From JACPYF01 sp964348695 (GTDB taxonomy: Bacteria > Patescibacteriota > Saccharimonadia > Saccharimonadales > Saccharimonadaceae), in NCBI GenBank assembly GCA_964348695.1, contig CAYGDI010000001.1:62001-126000 (forward strand): DNA of 64,000 nucleotides, given 5' to 3'. Both the position numbers and the translations under genes were made by a program. How positions within the stretch are numbered: the first letter of the stretch is position 1; every line of letters begins with the position of its first letter. Positions 7,071-15,335 of the stretch are shown here, piece after piece. The notes beneath the pieces were generated by a model. That model saw only the letters and a list, made by a program, of their open reading frames with translations. It was not told the origin of the DNA and did no database searches.

Positions 7071-8050
7071 AAAAAACAGCTACAAAATCGACAGCAGATT
7101 TACGTCGTAACAAGCGTCTCAAGCGAAGGTATATCACTTTTATACGAATGTGTCGCTATGGTGTGAATAACTTTTCTCGCAATGCGTGGTTGACTATAGC
7201 TGCGACGGCGGTGATGACAATCACTCTATTGATCGTGTTTGCTACTCTGGTATCACGACAAGTACTCGTCGATACTGTAGATAAATTAGAGCAAAAAGTA
7301 GATTTTTCAATATATTTGAGAGAAGATGTTAGCCAAAAAACAGTAGATAAGTTGACTGACAAACTTGCCAAACAAGACGAAGTAGCAAATGTTGAGTATA
7401 TTAGTGTCGAAGACGCGAAGAAGCTGTATATTGATGAAAATAATCCGTCAGCCGCTCAGCTGGAAACATTGGCCGAGCTCAAAAATCCACTACCGGCAAG
7501 TCTGCGCGTGACACCAAAAGATCTCAATAAAATGTCAAAAATTGAAAGTCTTGTCAGCAAGGACGAATTGTTCCAAGAAAATGTCGACCCAGCGCATCAA
7601 CCATCTTTTACTGGTCGAGGCAAAAAATCAATCGAGACGATAGGTACTTGGATCAGTGCGGCCGAGAAGATAGGGTTGGCTGCGAGTATTTTGTTCATTA
7701 GTATTTCGGTTTTGATTATATTCAACACCATTCGTATGGCGATTTTTAACCGCAAGGAAGAGATAGAGATGATGAAACTGATTGGAGCAGAGAAGAGCTT
7801 TATACAAGGGCCTTTTATTGTCGAATCTACGATGTATGGTTTTTTTGCTGCTATCATTGCATTTGTTGTTGGGCTTGTTGGGCTGATATCTTTGCAGTCC
7901 AAGCTGCAAGCATACGGGATCGAGGTGAGTAGTACTTTTGATTTTGTGATCACAGCATCGCCATTTATTATCGTCGGGTTGATAATTTTAGGCTCGCTGA
8001 TCGGTGTTGTATCGTCATTTTTTGCAGTTAGTCGTCATCTCAAAATATAA
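7067..8050 (+). CDS. ftsX: Cell-division permease-like protein FtsX
   Basis: 327 residues. A basic cytoplasmic N-terminus, a first membrane helix at about 42-64, a large extracellular loop (about 65-200) containing the FtsX ECD pattern (VDFSIYLREDVSQ, EDAKKLYIDENNP, NPLPASLRVTPKD), then three membrane helices in the C-terminal half around AIFNRKEEIEMMKLIGAE. The ECD is where the partner hydrolase docks in other species. The gene is followed directly by a secreted coiled-coil CHAP protein, the arrangement expected for FtsEX and its client. Confidence 0.93.
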   Translation: MKKTATKSTADLRRNKRLKRRYITFIRMCRYGVNNFSRNAWLTIAATAVMTITLLIVFATLVSRQVLVDTVDKLEQKVDFSIYLREDVSQKTVDKLTDKLAKQDEVANVEYISVEDAKKLYIDENNPSAAQLETLAELKNPLPASLRVTPKDLNKMSKIESLVSKDELFQENVDPAHQPSFTGRGKKSIETIGTWISAAEKIGLAASILFISISVLIIFNTIRMAIFNRKEEIEMMKLIGAEKSFIQGPFIVESTMYGFFAAIIAFVVGLVGLISLQSKLQAYGIEVSSTFDFVITASPFIIVGLIILGSLIGVVSSFFAVSRHLKI

Positions 8051-8075
8051 AATTAAACATGCCGACCACAAAGCG

Positions 8076-8104
8076 TTGACGCTTATGGTTAAATATGCTA
8101 CATT
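8076..8104 (+). promoter_or_regulatory. Promoter of the CHAP hydrolase gene
   Basis: TTGACG 8076-8081, 17-nt spacer, TACATT 8099-8104; GGAGG (8105-8109) follows close to ATG 8114. A second hexamer TATGCT at 8094-8099 is an alternative. Confidence 0.45.
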
Positions 8105-8113
8105 GGAGGGTAT

Positions 8114-9250
8114 ATGAAACTACGGTCCACCACACCGGTCATAAAGAAATTTGCTACAAGCTCGCTTATAGTAGCTAGTGCTGTGGCAATGACTTTTTCT
8201 ACGGTGACACCAGCGTATGCTGATAGATTTGACGATCAAATCCAGTCAATAGAACGTCAAATCAATGGATATCAGTCAGAAGCAGCGAAACTTTCGCAAC
8301 AGGCTGATTCTTTGCAAAACACAGTCAATGAGCTTCAGGCACAGGTCAACACGATACAAGCCCAGGTTGATCTTTCTCAGGCAAAATATGACCAACTAGT
8401 ACAACAAATAAAAGATACCGAAGACAAAATTGTCCGTAACAAGGAAGTCTTACAAGAGACAATCAGCGATTTATACGTCAATGGGGAGACATCTCCGATA
8501 GAAATGCTTGCAAGTAGTCAAAATATCGGTGACTATCTAGATCAGCAAGAGTATAGAAGCACAATTCGTGACCGTCTAGAATCGTCTATAAAAGAAATAA
8601 AGAAACTCAAAGCAGATTTGGAAACTAAAAGAGATGATGCAAAAAAAGTTCTCGATGATCAACAGGCTCAAAAGACAGCTTTAGCAGCCAAGCAAGCTGA
8701 GCAGGCAAACTTGCTCGCACAGACTCAGAACAACGAAGCAGCATACCAAGGTCTGATTGGTCAGCAAAATAGCCAAATCAGTAATTTGCGTGCACAACAG
8801 GCGGCTGCGAACAGTGCTCGTCTGCGTTCTTCTGGTGGTGGTAATATTGTCGCTGGTGATCCAAACAAGGGTGGTTATCCTGGTTACTTAGCATCTGCAC
8901 CGCAGGACAGTATCGTTGATCCATGGGGTATGTACAACCGTGAATGTGTCAGTTATACCGCCTGGAAAGTACAACAACGCTACGGTTATATGCCATATTG
9001 GGGCGGTCGTGGCAATGCCAACCAGTGGCCGGGCAATGCACGAGCTGCGGGGATACACACCAGCAGCACTCCACGCGCTGGAACAGTCGCGGTAATGAGC
9101 GGCGGTTATTACGGCCATGTTGCATGGGTTGAATCAGTCAATGGCAATAGTGTCCGTGTCAGTCAATACAACTGGGGCGTACGAGGCGAATATAGCGAGA
9201 TGACCGTTTCGGCGAGCGCCTTTGACACATACATCTACTTTGGCGGTTAG
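8114..9250 (+). CDS. Secreted coiled-coil CHAP peptidoglycan hydrolase, PcsB-like
   Basis: 378 residues. Sec signal peptide (basic start, hydrophobic core, cleavage near TPAYA-D about residue 34). Residues about 38-240 form a long Gln/Ala-rich coiled coil of the PcsB/EnvC type. A Ser/Gly linker leads to a C-terminal CHAP amidase/endopeptidase domain (about 265-378) with the catalytic Cys in NRECVSYTAWKV, the His in YYGHVAWVES and a QYNWG motif. In streptococci the same architecture (PcsB) is the FtsEX-controlled septal hydrolase, and here it lies immediately after ftsEX. Exact cleavage specificity is unknown. It carries its own promoter and Shine-Dalgarno site. Confidence 0.88.
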   Translation: MKLRSTTPVIKKFATSSLIVASAVAMTFSTVTPAYADRFDDQIQSIERQINGYQSEAAKLSQQADSLQNTVNELQAQVNTIQAQVDLSQAKYDQLVQQIKDTEDKIVRNKEVLQETISDLYVNGETSPIEMLASSQNIGDYLDQQEYRSTIRDRLESSIKEIKKLKADLETKRDDAKKVLDDQQAQKTALAAKQAEQANLLAQTQNNEAAYQGLIGQQNSQISNLRAQQAAANSARLRSSGGGNIVAGDPNKGGYPGYLASAPQDSIVDPWGMYNRECVSYTAWKVQQRYGYMPYWGGRGNANQWPGNARAAGIHTSSTPRAGTVAVMSGGYYGHVAWVESVNGNSVRVSQYNWGVRGEYSEMTVSASAFDTYIYFGG

Positions 9251-9265
9251 AACTCTCGTTCTCGA

Positions 9266-9281
9266 CCACGCGTGGTATGAT
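9266..9281 (+). promoter_or_regulatory. Palindrome plus extended -10 before the S41 protease gene
   Basis: Perfect 10-bp palindrome CCACGCGTGG (9266-9275) runs directly into TATGAT (9276-9281), whose TGG prefix makes an extended -10. The palindrome would cover the spacer region of the promoter, as an operator might. Confidence 0.45.
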
Positions 9282-9328
9282 AGTATGAGTATTTTATTTG
9301 AATATATGAAGAGGGTATAAGACGAGTT

Positions 9329-10504
9329 GTGCAACCAAAAAAACAAGTTCACGAAACAATAGGAGTAGCAAAAAGACGACATTCTGTCTCATATTTTGTT
9401 TTGACTATTAGTATCGTAAGTTCGATATTGGTAGGATTTGTCATAGGAACTCGCGTTGATGATGCACTTATCTCAGACGATAGCCTTGCCAGTATCAAAA
9501 AAACTTACCGCGAACTGCAAACGCATTATGATGGCAAGCTTGACGACAAAAAACTCATAGAAGGGGCAAATAGAGGGCTCGTCGAAGCTGTTGGTGATCC
9601 ATATACGGCTTTTTTCACCGCAAAGGAAGCAGCTGAATTTGAAAATGATATAGAAGGAACATTTAGCGGTATCGGCGCGGAACTGGGCAAAAAAGATGAC
9701 AAACTGGTTGTAATATCGGCTCTTGATTCTAGTCCAGCGCAAAAGGCAGGGCTAAAAGCAGGGGATATCATTGCGCGTGTCGACGATGTCGACTCGGTAG
9801 ACTGGACGATAGACAAGGCAGTCACAAAGATTCGGGGCAAGGCAGGTACTTCGGTGAAACTGACTATTATCAGGGGTGAAGAAGCGCAAAACATCACTAT
9901 CGTGAGAGATCTTATCACAGACCCTAGTGTCAAGACTGAAGAAAAAGGAGATATTGGTATCATTCGTATCTCTAGATTCAGCCACGATACAGCAGGGCTG
10001 ACAAAAGAGGCCGCAGAGAAATTTGCTAACAAAAAAGGAATCGTCATAGATCTTAGGGGCAATGGCGGAGGTTATCTCGAATCTGCCCAAGAGGTAGCGA
10101 GTCTATGGCTTGATGAAGGTCAAATCGTGGTGACCGAGCGTAGAGGTGATACTGTTCGTCAAACGCATCAGGCCTTGGGTGAGCCTGTGCTCAAAAACAT
10201 GCCTACAGTTGTGTTGATAGACCAAGGTAGTGCAAGTGCGAGTGAGATTGTTGCCGGTGCTTTGCAAGACCACGGCAAAGCGACGCTTGTTGGAGAAAAA
10301 AGCTTCGGAAAAGGCTCTGTCCAAGAGATGGTAGATTTGCCAAACGGTGCGAAACTCAAAGTTACCATCGCGAAGTGGTATACCCCAAAGGGCAAGAATA
10401 TTGGCAAATCTGGGATCACTCCTGACGAGAAAGTCGCACAGCCAAAAGATTTGCAGTCTACTAGTGATCCACAGCTAGAGAAAGCACTGGATATCATAAA
10501 ATAG
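9329..10504 (+). CDS. S41-family carboxyl-terminal processing protease (CtpA-like)
   Basis: 391 residues from GTG 9329. One N-terminal membrane anchor (about 20-43), an N-terminal helical region, a PDZ domain (about 105-190: EGTFSGIGAELG, AGLKAGDIIARVDD, VRGK-like KIRGKAGT) and the S41 catalytic core with GNGGGYLESA, the nucleophile in GSASASEIVAGAL and the general-base Lys in GEKSFGKGSVQ. It acts outside the cytoplasmic membrane. In other bacteria Ctp enzymes degrade or activate wall hydrolases, which fits its place after the FtsEX/CHAP genes. GAAGAGGG (9308-9315) is the only ribosome-site candidate, rather far from the GTG. Confidence 0.93.
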   Translation: MQPKKQVHETIGVAKRRHSVSYFVLTISIVSSILVGFVIGTRVDDALISDDSLASIKKTYRELQTHYDGKLDDKKLIEGANRGLVEAVGDPYTAFFTAKEAAEFENDIEGTFSGIGAELGKKDDKLVVISALDSSPAQKAGLKAGDIIARVDDVDSVDWTIDKAVTKIRGKAGTSVKLTIIRGEEAQNITIVRDLITDPSVKTEEKGDIGIIRISRFSHDTAGLTKEAAEKFANKKGIVIDLRGNGGGYLESAQEVASLWLDEGQIVVTERRGDTVRQTHQALGEPVLKNMPTVVLIDQGSASASEIVAGALQDHGKATLVGEKSFGKGSVQEMVDLPNGAKLKVTIAKWYTPKGKNIGKSGITPDEKVAQPKDLQSTSDPQLEKALDIIK

Positions 10505-10510
10505 TTATGC

Positions 10511-10516
10511 TACTAT
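10511..10516 (+). promoter_or_regulatory. Leaderless-type -10 of response regulator
   Basis: TACTAT ends 7 nt before ATG 10524; no ribosome site. Confidence 0.45.
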
Positions 10517-10523
10517 AAGCCAT

Positions 10524-10931
10524 ATGGAACTCGCAAAGAAAAAGATATTATTGGTAGAAGATGACACGAATCTCGCGGCTGTCTACAGGGGTCGTTTGGA
10601 GCTTGAAGGATTTGAAGTAGTAGAAGTCAACAACGGCGAAGACGCTCTTTCTAGTGCTGTCAAAGAAAAACCAGATCTTATTTTGCTAGACGCAATGATG
10701 CCAAAAATCAGCGGTTTTGATGTACTCGATATTTTGCGCAACACACCTGAGACAACGAATGTTCGTATTATCATGTTGACAGCACTGTCACAGGAAAAAG
10801 ACAAAGAGCGTGCAGAGAATCTCGGCGCCGATGAATATTTGGTCAAGTCTCAGGTTGTAATCGGTGATGTTGTTGAACGTGTCAAACACCACTTGGGTGT
10901 TGGCTCAACTCCTCCTCCGCAAGAAGCATAG
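10524..10931 (+). CDS. Single-domain response regulator
   Basis: 135 residues: a receiver domain with the acidic pair EDD (about 13-15), phospho-acceptor Asp in LLLDAMMPK (about residue 57), the switch Thr in MLTALS and the Lys in YLVKSQ. After the receiver only a short Pro-rich tail remains (GSTPPPQEA), so there is no DNA-binding domain. No kinase lies beside it. The receiver is clearly a paralogue of the one at 58.8-59.7 kb; both share MPKISGFD and DILR, suggesting a shared kinase or cross-talk (inference). Confidence 0.9.
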   Translation: MELAKKKILLVEDDTNLAAVYRGRLELEGFEVVEVNNGEDALSSAVKEKPDLILLDAMMPKISGFDVLDILRNTPETTNVRIIMLTALSQEKDKERAENLGADEYLVKSQVVIGDVVERVKHHLGVGSTPPPQEA

Positions 10932-10982
10932 TAGTTAGATAGCTTTCTCTTTCAAAAAACTATATATATTGAAGATTTACAA

Positions 10983-11008
10983 TAGTTAGTCGTATTATTC
11001 GACTATAA
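10983..11008. terminator. Hairpin between convergent genes
   Basis: GTTAGTCG/CGACTATAAC pair around a 7-nt loop, between a plus-strand response regulator and minus-strand rpmA. A-rich and T-rich sides are weak; possible bidirectional terminator. Confidence 0.4.
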
Positions 11009-11267
11009 CTTGTGTCCGGCGAGTTGTTTTGCCTGTAAAGAGTCGCTTTTTAACAGATTTGAAAGTAACTGTACCAGCTATTTTAGCGTGAATAGTAAAA
11101 TTGCGGCTCATATATGTGCCAGGACCAGCGATTTTTGTTGCACCAACCTGACGCACCAATACTTCACCGGTGTTGACTTTTTGGCCACCAAAACGCTTCA
11201 CTCCGAGTCGTTGACCGGGTGATTTGCGATTGTTTTTACTGGTACCGCCAGCTTTTACGTGTGACAT
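10995..11267 (-). CDS. rpmA: Large ribosomal subunit protein bL27
   Basis: 90 residues with the bL27 pattern: SHVKAGGTSKNNRKSPGQRL, GVKRFGGQKV, VRQVGATKIAGPGTYM, then the beta-barrel end. The N-terminus begins directly with MSHVKAGG, so there is no Firmicutes-type cleavable extension. The protein sits near the peptidyl-transferase centre. AGGAAG lies 6-11 nt before the ATG. The gene follows the THUMP methyltransferase gene by 3 nt in the same direction, so the two are probably co-transcribed; the usual partner rplU is not adjacent. Confidence 0.96.
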   Translation of the reverse strand: MSHVKAGGTSKNNRKSPGQRLGVKRFGGQKVNTGEVLVRQVGATKIAGPGTYMSRNFTIHAKIAGTVTFKSVKKRLFTGKTTRRTQVIVE

Positions 11268-11270
11268 ATA

Positions 11271-12437
11271 TTACTTCCTGCTTATTACTAATAGTTCTCG
11301 TCCGACGATTTGGTCATCTCGGTGGTATATCAAATCTTTGTTGTCAGAGTGAACAAAACTTATACGATTGTACCCCAGATCACTCAGATGGTCAAGGGTT
11401 TTGAGGTGATAAACCCTGCCGTCAGCGAACCAAGCAGGCACCGCCAAGCATATACGAGTACCTGGTTTTATTTGATTGTGCAGATTTCGCAGGAACTTTT
11501 TCAAAATAACGTCACAGTCGTGTACGGTTTCTTGCAAAATTTCACGGTCCGGGACAGAGGTGAATGGGCGACCTAGATACCCTTCGCAGGCAACAATATC
11601 AATTGGTTGCTGCCACGTTGCATCTGTTGCGTCATCTTGATGCAGGTACCAATCAAAAGTCATCTTGTGTGTATCAGCCAGCCAGTTAAGGTTATCGCGA
11701 CTATAGCGAATCATTCGCTCTTCTAGATCAGTGCCATAAACCTGATATCCCATTAGTGCTGCTTCTTGTAGGATGACCCCTGTTCCGCAGAATGGATCTA
11801 ATATTCGCTTTGCGGTATTTTGTGGGTCATTTTCGGCAATATTAATGATTGTTTGTGCTAATTTAGGCGGTAACATACCAACCCGGGTGTCACGTTTTGG
11901 TCGCCCGCGGTCGCGCAGGGTATAGGCATCGATATCTTGCACAGCGGTTGTTTGAGCAATTATTGTATTCACCCCATCTCTTATCAACAGTATTTCACAG
12001 CCCAATTCACTAGTGAGCTTATTGTGTAGTACCTGGGCACTGTTGAGTGTTTTTTCAGGATTTGGGATCAATCGTATGGAACGACCACTAGCCTTTATGA
12101 CTTTTTTTAGTCCTAGACCTAGTGCATTTATCTTTGCGGGATTAATATCTAAACCATAACAGCTGATTCCAAGTTTGAATTTGCCCTCAACGAGACTACC
12201 GATATGGGTGGACAGTACGTGTTCAAGCTGCTTTTTTATGACATGTATATCAATTGAATCGACTGTAGCGAGGACGTTACCAGCTTTGAGAGCTCCGCCA
12301 ATACGACTAAAGTCGACCGTGTTATCGGTGTCAACCAATGTCGCATAATCTCCGATGGGTCGCAGGATATCGGAGCCGTATAGACTCTCAAGCTCGGCGA
12401 GACCGATCGCGGGTTGTCTTCCCAATATGTATATCAT
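11271..12437 (-). CDS. THUMP-domain RNA methyltransferase, Trm11/TrmG10-like
   Basis: 388 residues. The N-terminal half carries a THUMP-type RNA-binding region (about 50-165). The C-terminal half is a class I SAM methyltransferase with RDRGRPKRDTRVGMLPPKLA, the SAM loop LDPFCGTGVILQEA and the acidic GTDLEERMI. Relatives methylate guanine N2 in tRNA and are best known in archaea and eukaryotes. Odd point: where N6/N2 enzymes have (D/N)PPY or DLPYG, this protein reads ACEGYLGRPF, so the catalytic motif is altered. It begins minus-strand transcription from 12437 with TAGAAT 8 nt ahead of the ATG (leaderless type). Substrate is an inference. Confidence 0.8.
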   Translation of the reverse strand: MIYILGRQPAIGLAELESLYGSDILRPIGDYATLVDTDNTVDFSRIGGALKAGNVLATVDSIDIHVIKKQLEHVLSTHIGSLVEGKFKLGISCYGLDINPAKINALGLGLKKVIKASGRSIRLIPNPEKTLNSAQVLHNKLTSELGCEILLIRDGVNTIIAQTTAVQDIDAYTLRDRGRPKRDTRVGMLPPKLAQTIINIAENDPQNTAKRILDPFCGTGVILQEAALMGYQVYGTDLEERMIRYSRDNLNWLADTHKMTFDWYLHQDDATDATWQQPIDIVACEGYLGRPFTSVPDREILQETVHDCDVILKKFLRNLHNQIKPGTRICLAVPAWFADGRVYHLKTLDHLSDLGYNRISFVHSDNKDLIYHRDDQIVGRELLVISRK

Positions 12438-12480
12438 TGCTATTTATTCTATAGATTGCGTAGGTAAACAGCAAATCGGG

Positions 12481-12486
12481 TATAAT
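12481..12486 (+). promoter_or_regulatory. Leaderless-type -10
   Basis: TATAAT ends exactly 7 nt before ATG 12494; no ribosome site. Divergent from the THUMP gene promoter. Confidence 0.6.
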
Positions 12487-12493
12487 AGGGTAT

Positions 12494-13534
12494 ATGTCAC
12501 GACGGGGTATGATTAGTTTAGTTACGCTTTTGCTACTACTTTTGATTGTGTTTTTTGCACGCAAAGAGATAATGCATGCGTGGGAGCTCATAGGTAGTCT
12601 TGATCTTTGGATATTATCTCTTTTGATTCCTGCACAAATCATTGTCTATTTTGCCGGTGGTGAAATGATGTTTTCTTATCTTCGCTACAAAAAAGCCATG
12701 AGAAAAACCTCGCTCTTTATGCAAGGTCGTATGGCGTTGGAGCTGAATTTTGTGAACCATATTTTGCCTAGCGGTGGCGTGTCGGGCATTTCGTATATGA
12801 CTTGGAGGCTGGGAAAACTGGGCGTTTCTCCAGGTAGGGCAACTATGTCCCAGATTGTTCGCTACGTTGCAGCATTTTTAGCATATCTAACACTACTTGT
12901 TGTCTCTGTAATCTTCATTACACTCGACGAAGGTGTGAGTAGGCCAATCATACTGGTAAGTAGTATTTTGGCATCAACCATTATCTTTTTTATGATATTC
13001 GGCACCTATATCATCAGCAGTGAAGTACGTCTCAAAAATTTTGCTGGCTGGTTGACCCACTGGGGCAATAGAGCTATTACTTTTTTCACATTTGGTAAAA
13101 AGAAAAAGGTCTTGAAACTCCACGCAATAGAAGAATTTTTCAAAGATTTTCATGACGACTACAAACAGCTAAAAAACGACAAAAGGATACTTATCAGACC
13201 ATATCTATGGGGCATTTTTTATAATGTCATGGATGTCATGTTGTTCGTTATTGGGTTTTGGGCACTGGGGCATACGGTCAACCCGGCTGTGATTGTTATT
13301 GCATATGGTATTGCATCTCTTGCTGGATTTTTTATGATTACGCCTGGCGGGGCAGGCGCATACGAAGCATTGATGATTGGTTTTATGAGCAGCGCTGGTA
13401 TACCCCAGGGCGTGGTGATCGCTGGCGTACTGGTGACTCGCGTGGTGTTACTACTGGGCACAATAATATCTGGATACGTTTTTTATCAACTAACTATTAT
13501 CAAATATGGAAAATCTCCAACTCACCCCAACTGA
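12494..13534 (+). CDS. Flippase-like integral membrane protein (LPG synthase TM / UPF0104 family)
   Basis: 346 residues with about eight membrane helices and the signature of the lysylphosphatidylglycerol-synthase transmembrane family: ELNFVNHILPSGGVSGISY near the N-terminal third and TPGGAGAYEALMIGF near residue 290. Only the membrane part is present; there is no aminoacyl-transferase domain, as in YbhN/AglD-like proteins. Members are linked to lipid or lipid-linked sugar translocation, but the substrate here is unknown. Its end overlaps xseA by 29 nt. Confidence 0.82.
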   Translation: MSRRGMISLVTLLLLLLIVFFARKEIMHAWELIGSLDLWILSLLIPAQIIVYFAGGEMMFSYLRYKKAMRKTSLFMQGRMALELNFVNHILPSGGVSGISYMTWRLGKLGVSPGRATMSQIVRYVAAFLAYLTLLVVSVIFITLDEGVSRPIILVSSILASTIIFFMIFGTYIISSEVRLKNFAGWLTHWGNRAITFFTFGKKKKVLKLHAIEEFFKDFHDDYKQLKNDKRILIRPYLWGIFYNVMDVMLFVIGFWALGHTVNPAVIVIAYGIASLAGFFMITPGGAGAYEALMIGFMSSAGIPQGVVIAGVLVTRVVLLLGTIISGYVFYQLTIIKYGKSPTHPN

Positions 13535-14618
13535 TTTTGTCGCACTGACGAATCAAACACTGGAGTATGCATACCCTAGTGTAACGGTAGTTGGAGAGGT
13601 GTCTGGTTTTAAAATCAATCAAGACAAGTTTGTTTTTTTTGATATCAAAGACGAGGCAACGAGTGTTGGGTGTTTTATGATGAAATTTCAGCTCAGTGTG
13701 GCAATAGAGGATGGTATGCAAATTGCGATTGTAGCACAGCCAAAACTTACTAACAAAGGCAAATTCAGCCTTACAGTGCGATCTATCCAGCCAGTAGGCG
13801 AGGGTAGTCTCAAACGTAGTTTTGAGCTACTCAAGGCCAAGTTGCAAAAAGAGGGGTTGTTCGCGTCGGAGCGTAAACGTCTCTTGCCAGAGCTCCCTGC
13901 GCGCATAGGTGTGATTAGTTCGGTTGATGCTGCTGGCTATGCGGATTTTGTCAAAATTCTTGACCAGAGGTGGGGCGGCATATATGTCACAGTTGTTCAT
14001 ACTCAGGTTCAAGGACTTGGAGCGCCGCAGCAAATTGTCAGCGCACTGCAGTATTTTAATGAATCCGCTGAGCCGCCGGAAATGATCGTTATTGTGCGTG
14101 GTGGTGGTAGTCTGGACGATCTGAGTGTTTTTAACGACGAGTTGCTTGTGCGTGCGATTGTCAGCTCGCGACTGCCTGTACTGACCGGTATAGGACACGA
14201 GACAGATCTTTCTCTAGTAGATTTGGCTGCAGATGTGTATGCTAGTACGCCTAGTAACGCAGCACAGCTTGTTGTGCCCGACAAAAACCAATTCATACAG
14301 AATCTACATGCGACCTTGCATAGGGCAGCTTCTCGCGTTGAACAAGTGTACAGCGATCGTCAGCAAAAGGTTGGTTTGTCAATGCGTGCAATTATCCATG
14401 CGTTGAATATGCAGTTTGATACGGTGGCAAATCAACACAGCTCGCTCTCGCGTAGTCTATCTCAGCTCAATCCACGCAATGTTCTCAAACGAGGTTATAG
14501 CTTGGTCAAACTGCAGAACGACCGACCAATACAGACGGCAAAGATAGGCGACTTGTTGGAGATTGAAACTAGCAAAAGTATAATACAGGCAGGAGTAAAA
14601 AATGTCAGCAGCAAATAA
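13506..14618 (+). CDS. xseA: Exodeoxyribonuclease VII large subunit
   Basis: 370 residues, shorter than the E. coli subunit (about 456). N-terminal OB-fold (VTVVGEVSGFKINQDKFVFF), catalytic core with RIGVISSVDAAGYADF, the conserved IVIVRGGGSLDDLSVFNDE, then LPVLTGIGHETDLSLVDLAAD and ASTPSNAAQLV, and a shortened coiled coil before RGYSLVK. With XseB it degrades single-stranded DNA into oligonucleotides. It starts inside the preceding gene and overlaps xseB by 17 nt, so three genes are tightly coupled. Confidence 0.96.
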   Translation: MENLQLTPTDFVALTNQTLEYAYPSVTVVGEVSGFKINQDKFVFFDIKDEATSVGCFMMKFQLSVAIEDGMQIAIVAQPKLTNKGKFSLTVRSIQPVGEGSLKRSFELLKAKLQKEGLFASERKRLLPELPARIGVISSVDAAGYADFVKILDQRWGGIYVTVVHTQVQGLGAPQQIVSALQYFNESAEPPEMIVIVRGGGSLDDLSVFNDELLVRAIVSSRLPVLTGIGHETDLSLVDLAADVYASTPSNAAQLVVPDKNQFIQNLHATLHRAASRVEQVYSDRQQKVGLSMRAIIHALNMQFDTVANQHSSLSRSLSQLNPRNVLKRGYSLVKLQNDRPIQTAKIGDLLEIETSKSIIQAGVKNVSSK

Positions 14619-14802
14619 AACGATCAAAGAAAAACTAACCCAGCTCGATGAGCTTGTTGCGTGGTTTGAGCAAGACGATATAGATATCGAACAAGCATTG
14701 AAAAAGTTTGAAGCCGCAGAGGCGCTTTCGGAAGACATCGAAAAAGAGCTCAGTAATGCGAAAAACAAAATAGAGATTATCAAGAAAAAGTTTGATGCTT
14801 GA
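14602..14802 (+). CDS. xseB: Exodeoxyribonuclease VII small subunit
   Basis: 66 residues: KLTQLDELVAWFEQDDIDIEQALKKFEAAEAL is split here across the typical XseB helix pair (LVAWFEQDDIDIEQAL, then EKELSNAKNKIEII). Overlaps xseA at its start and the methyltransferase gene at its end, giving stoichiometric coupling. Confidence 0.92.
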   Translation: MSAANKTIKEKLTQLDELVAWFEQDDIDIEQALKKFEAAEALSEDIEKELSNAKNKIEIIKKKFDA

Positions 14803-15310
14803 TATCGTTTTTTTGGTTTTTGGTTTTTTTATTATTTCATTTGGTTTTGTCGTTTTTTTCGGCGCACCATATGTACCTACACTAAAAGACCAGGTCAAAG
14901 AAATCATTAGCATATACCCGCTAGATCGCAAAGATGTTTTTGTAGATGTTGGTTCGGGTGACGGTGTTGTTCTGCGTGCTGTATCAAAAAAAGTATCCAG
15001 AGCCGTAGGCTACGAGTTGAGCCCATATCTATGGCTTCTCTCTAGGGTACTCAGCCGTAAGCAAGCAAATGTCACCATATATTTTGGCAGCTTCTGGCGG
15101 CAGCAATTGCCGAGCGATACTACGGTAGTATACACATTTTTAAATGGTAAATTCATGCCCCGTCTAGAACGAAAACTGCAAGCACATGTAGATATGCATG
15201 GTCGCAAGATTAGTTTTATTACGTACGGGTTCAAGATAAAAGGCCGCAAAATACTCAAGACAGAGGGGCCGATGTTTTTGTACGAATTTCGTCCCACTTT
15301 ACAAACATAA
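14795..15310 (+). CDS. Membrane-anchored SAM methyltransferase, FAM173-like
   Basis: About 171 residues. A single N-terminal membrane helix (residues 3-25) ends in GAPYVPT, as in the FAM173/ATPSCKMT type of membrane lysine methyltransferase, followed by a class I SAM fold with FVDVGSGDGVVLRAV (motif I) and YELSPYLW. Relatives methylate lysine on membrane proteins such as the ATP synthase c subunit; the substrate here is unknown. Start taken as ATG 14795, 8 nt inside xseB; a TTG one codon earlier is in frame. Confidence 0.7.
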   Translation: MLDIVFLVFGFFIISFGFVVFFGAPYVPTLKDQVKEIISIYPLDRKDVFVDVGSGDGVVLRAVSKKVSRAVGYELSPYLWLLSRVLSRKQANVTIYFGSFWRQQLPSDTTVVYTFLNGKFMPRLERKLQAHVDMHGRKISFITYGFKIKGRKILKTEGPMFLYEFRPTLQT

Positions 15311-15335
15311 GGGTTTTGCATATTATAGTAACAAT

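Noticed and set aside
9526..10062. 178-codon minus-strand frame inside the S41 protease gene
   Set aside because: Ser-rich shadow of a conserved protease; no supporting signals.
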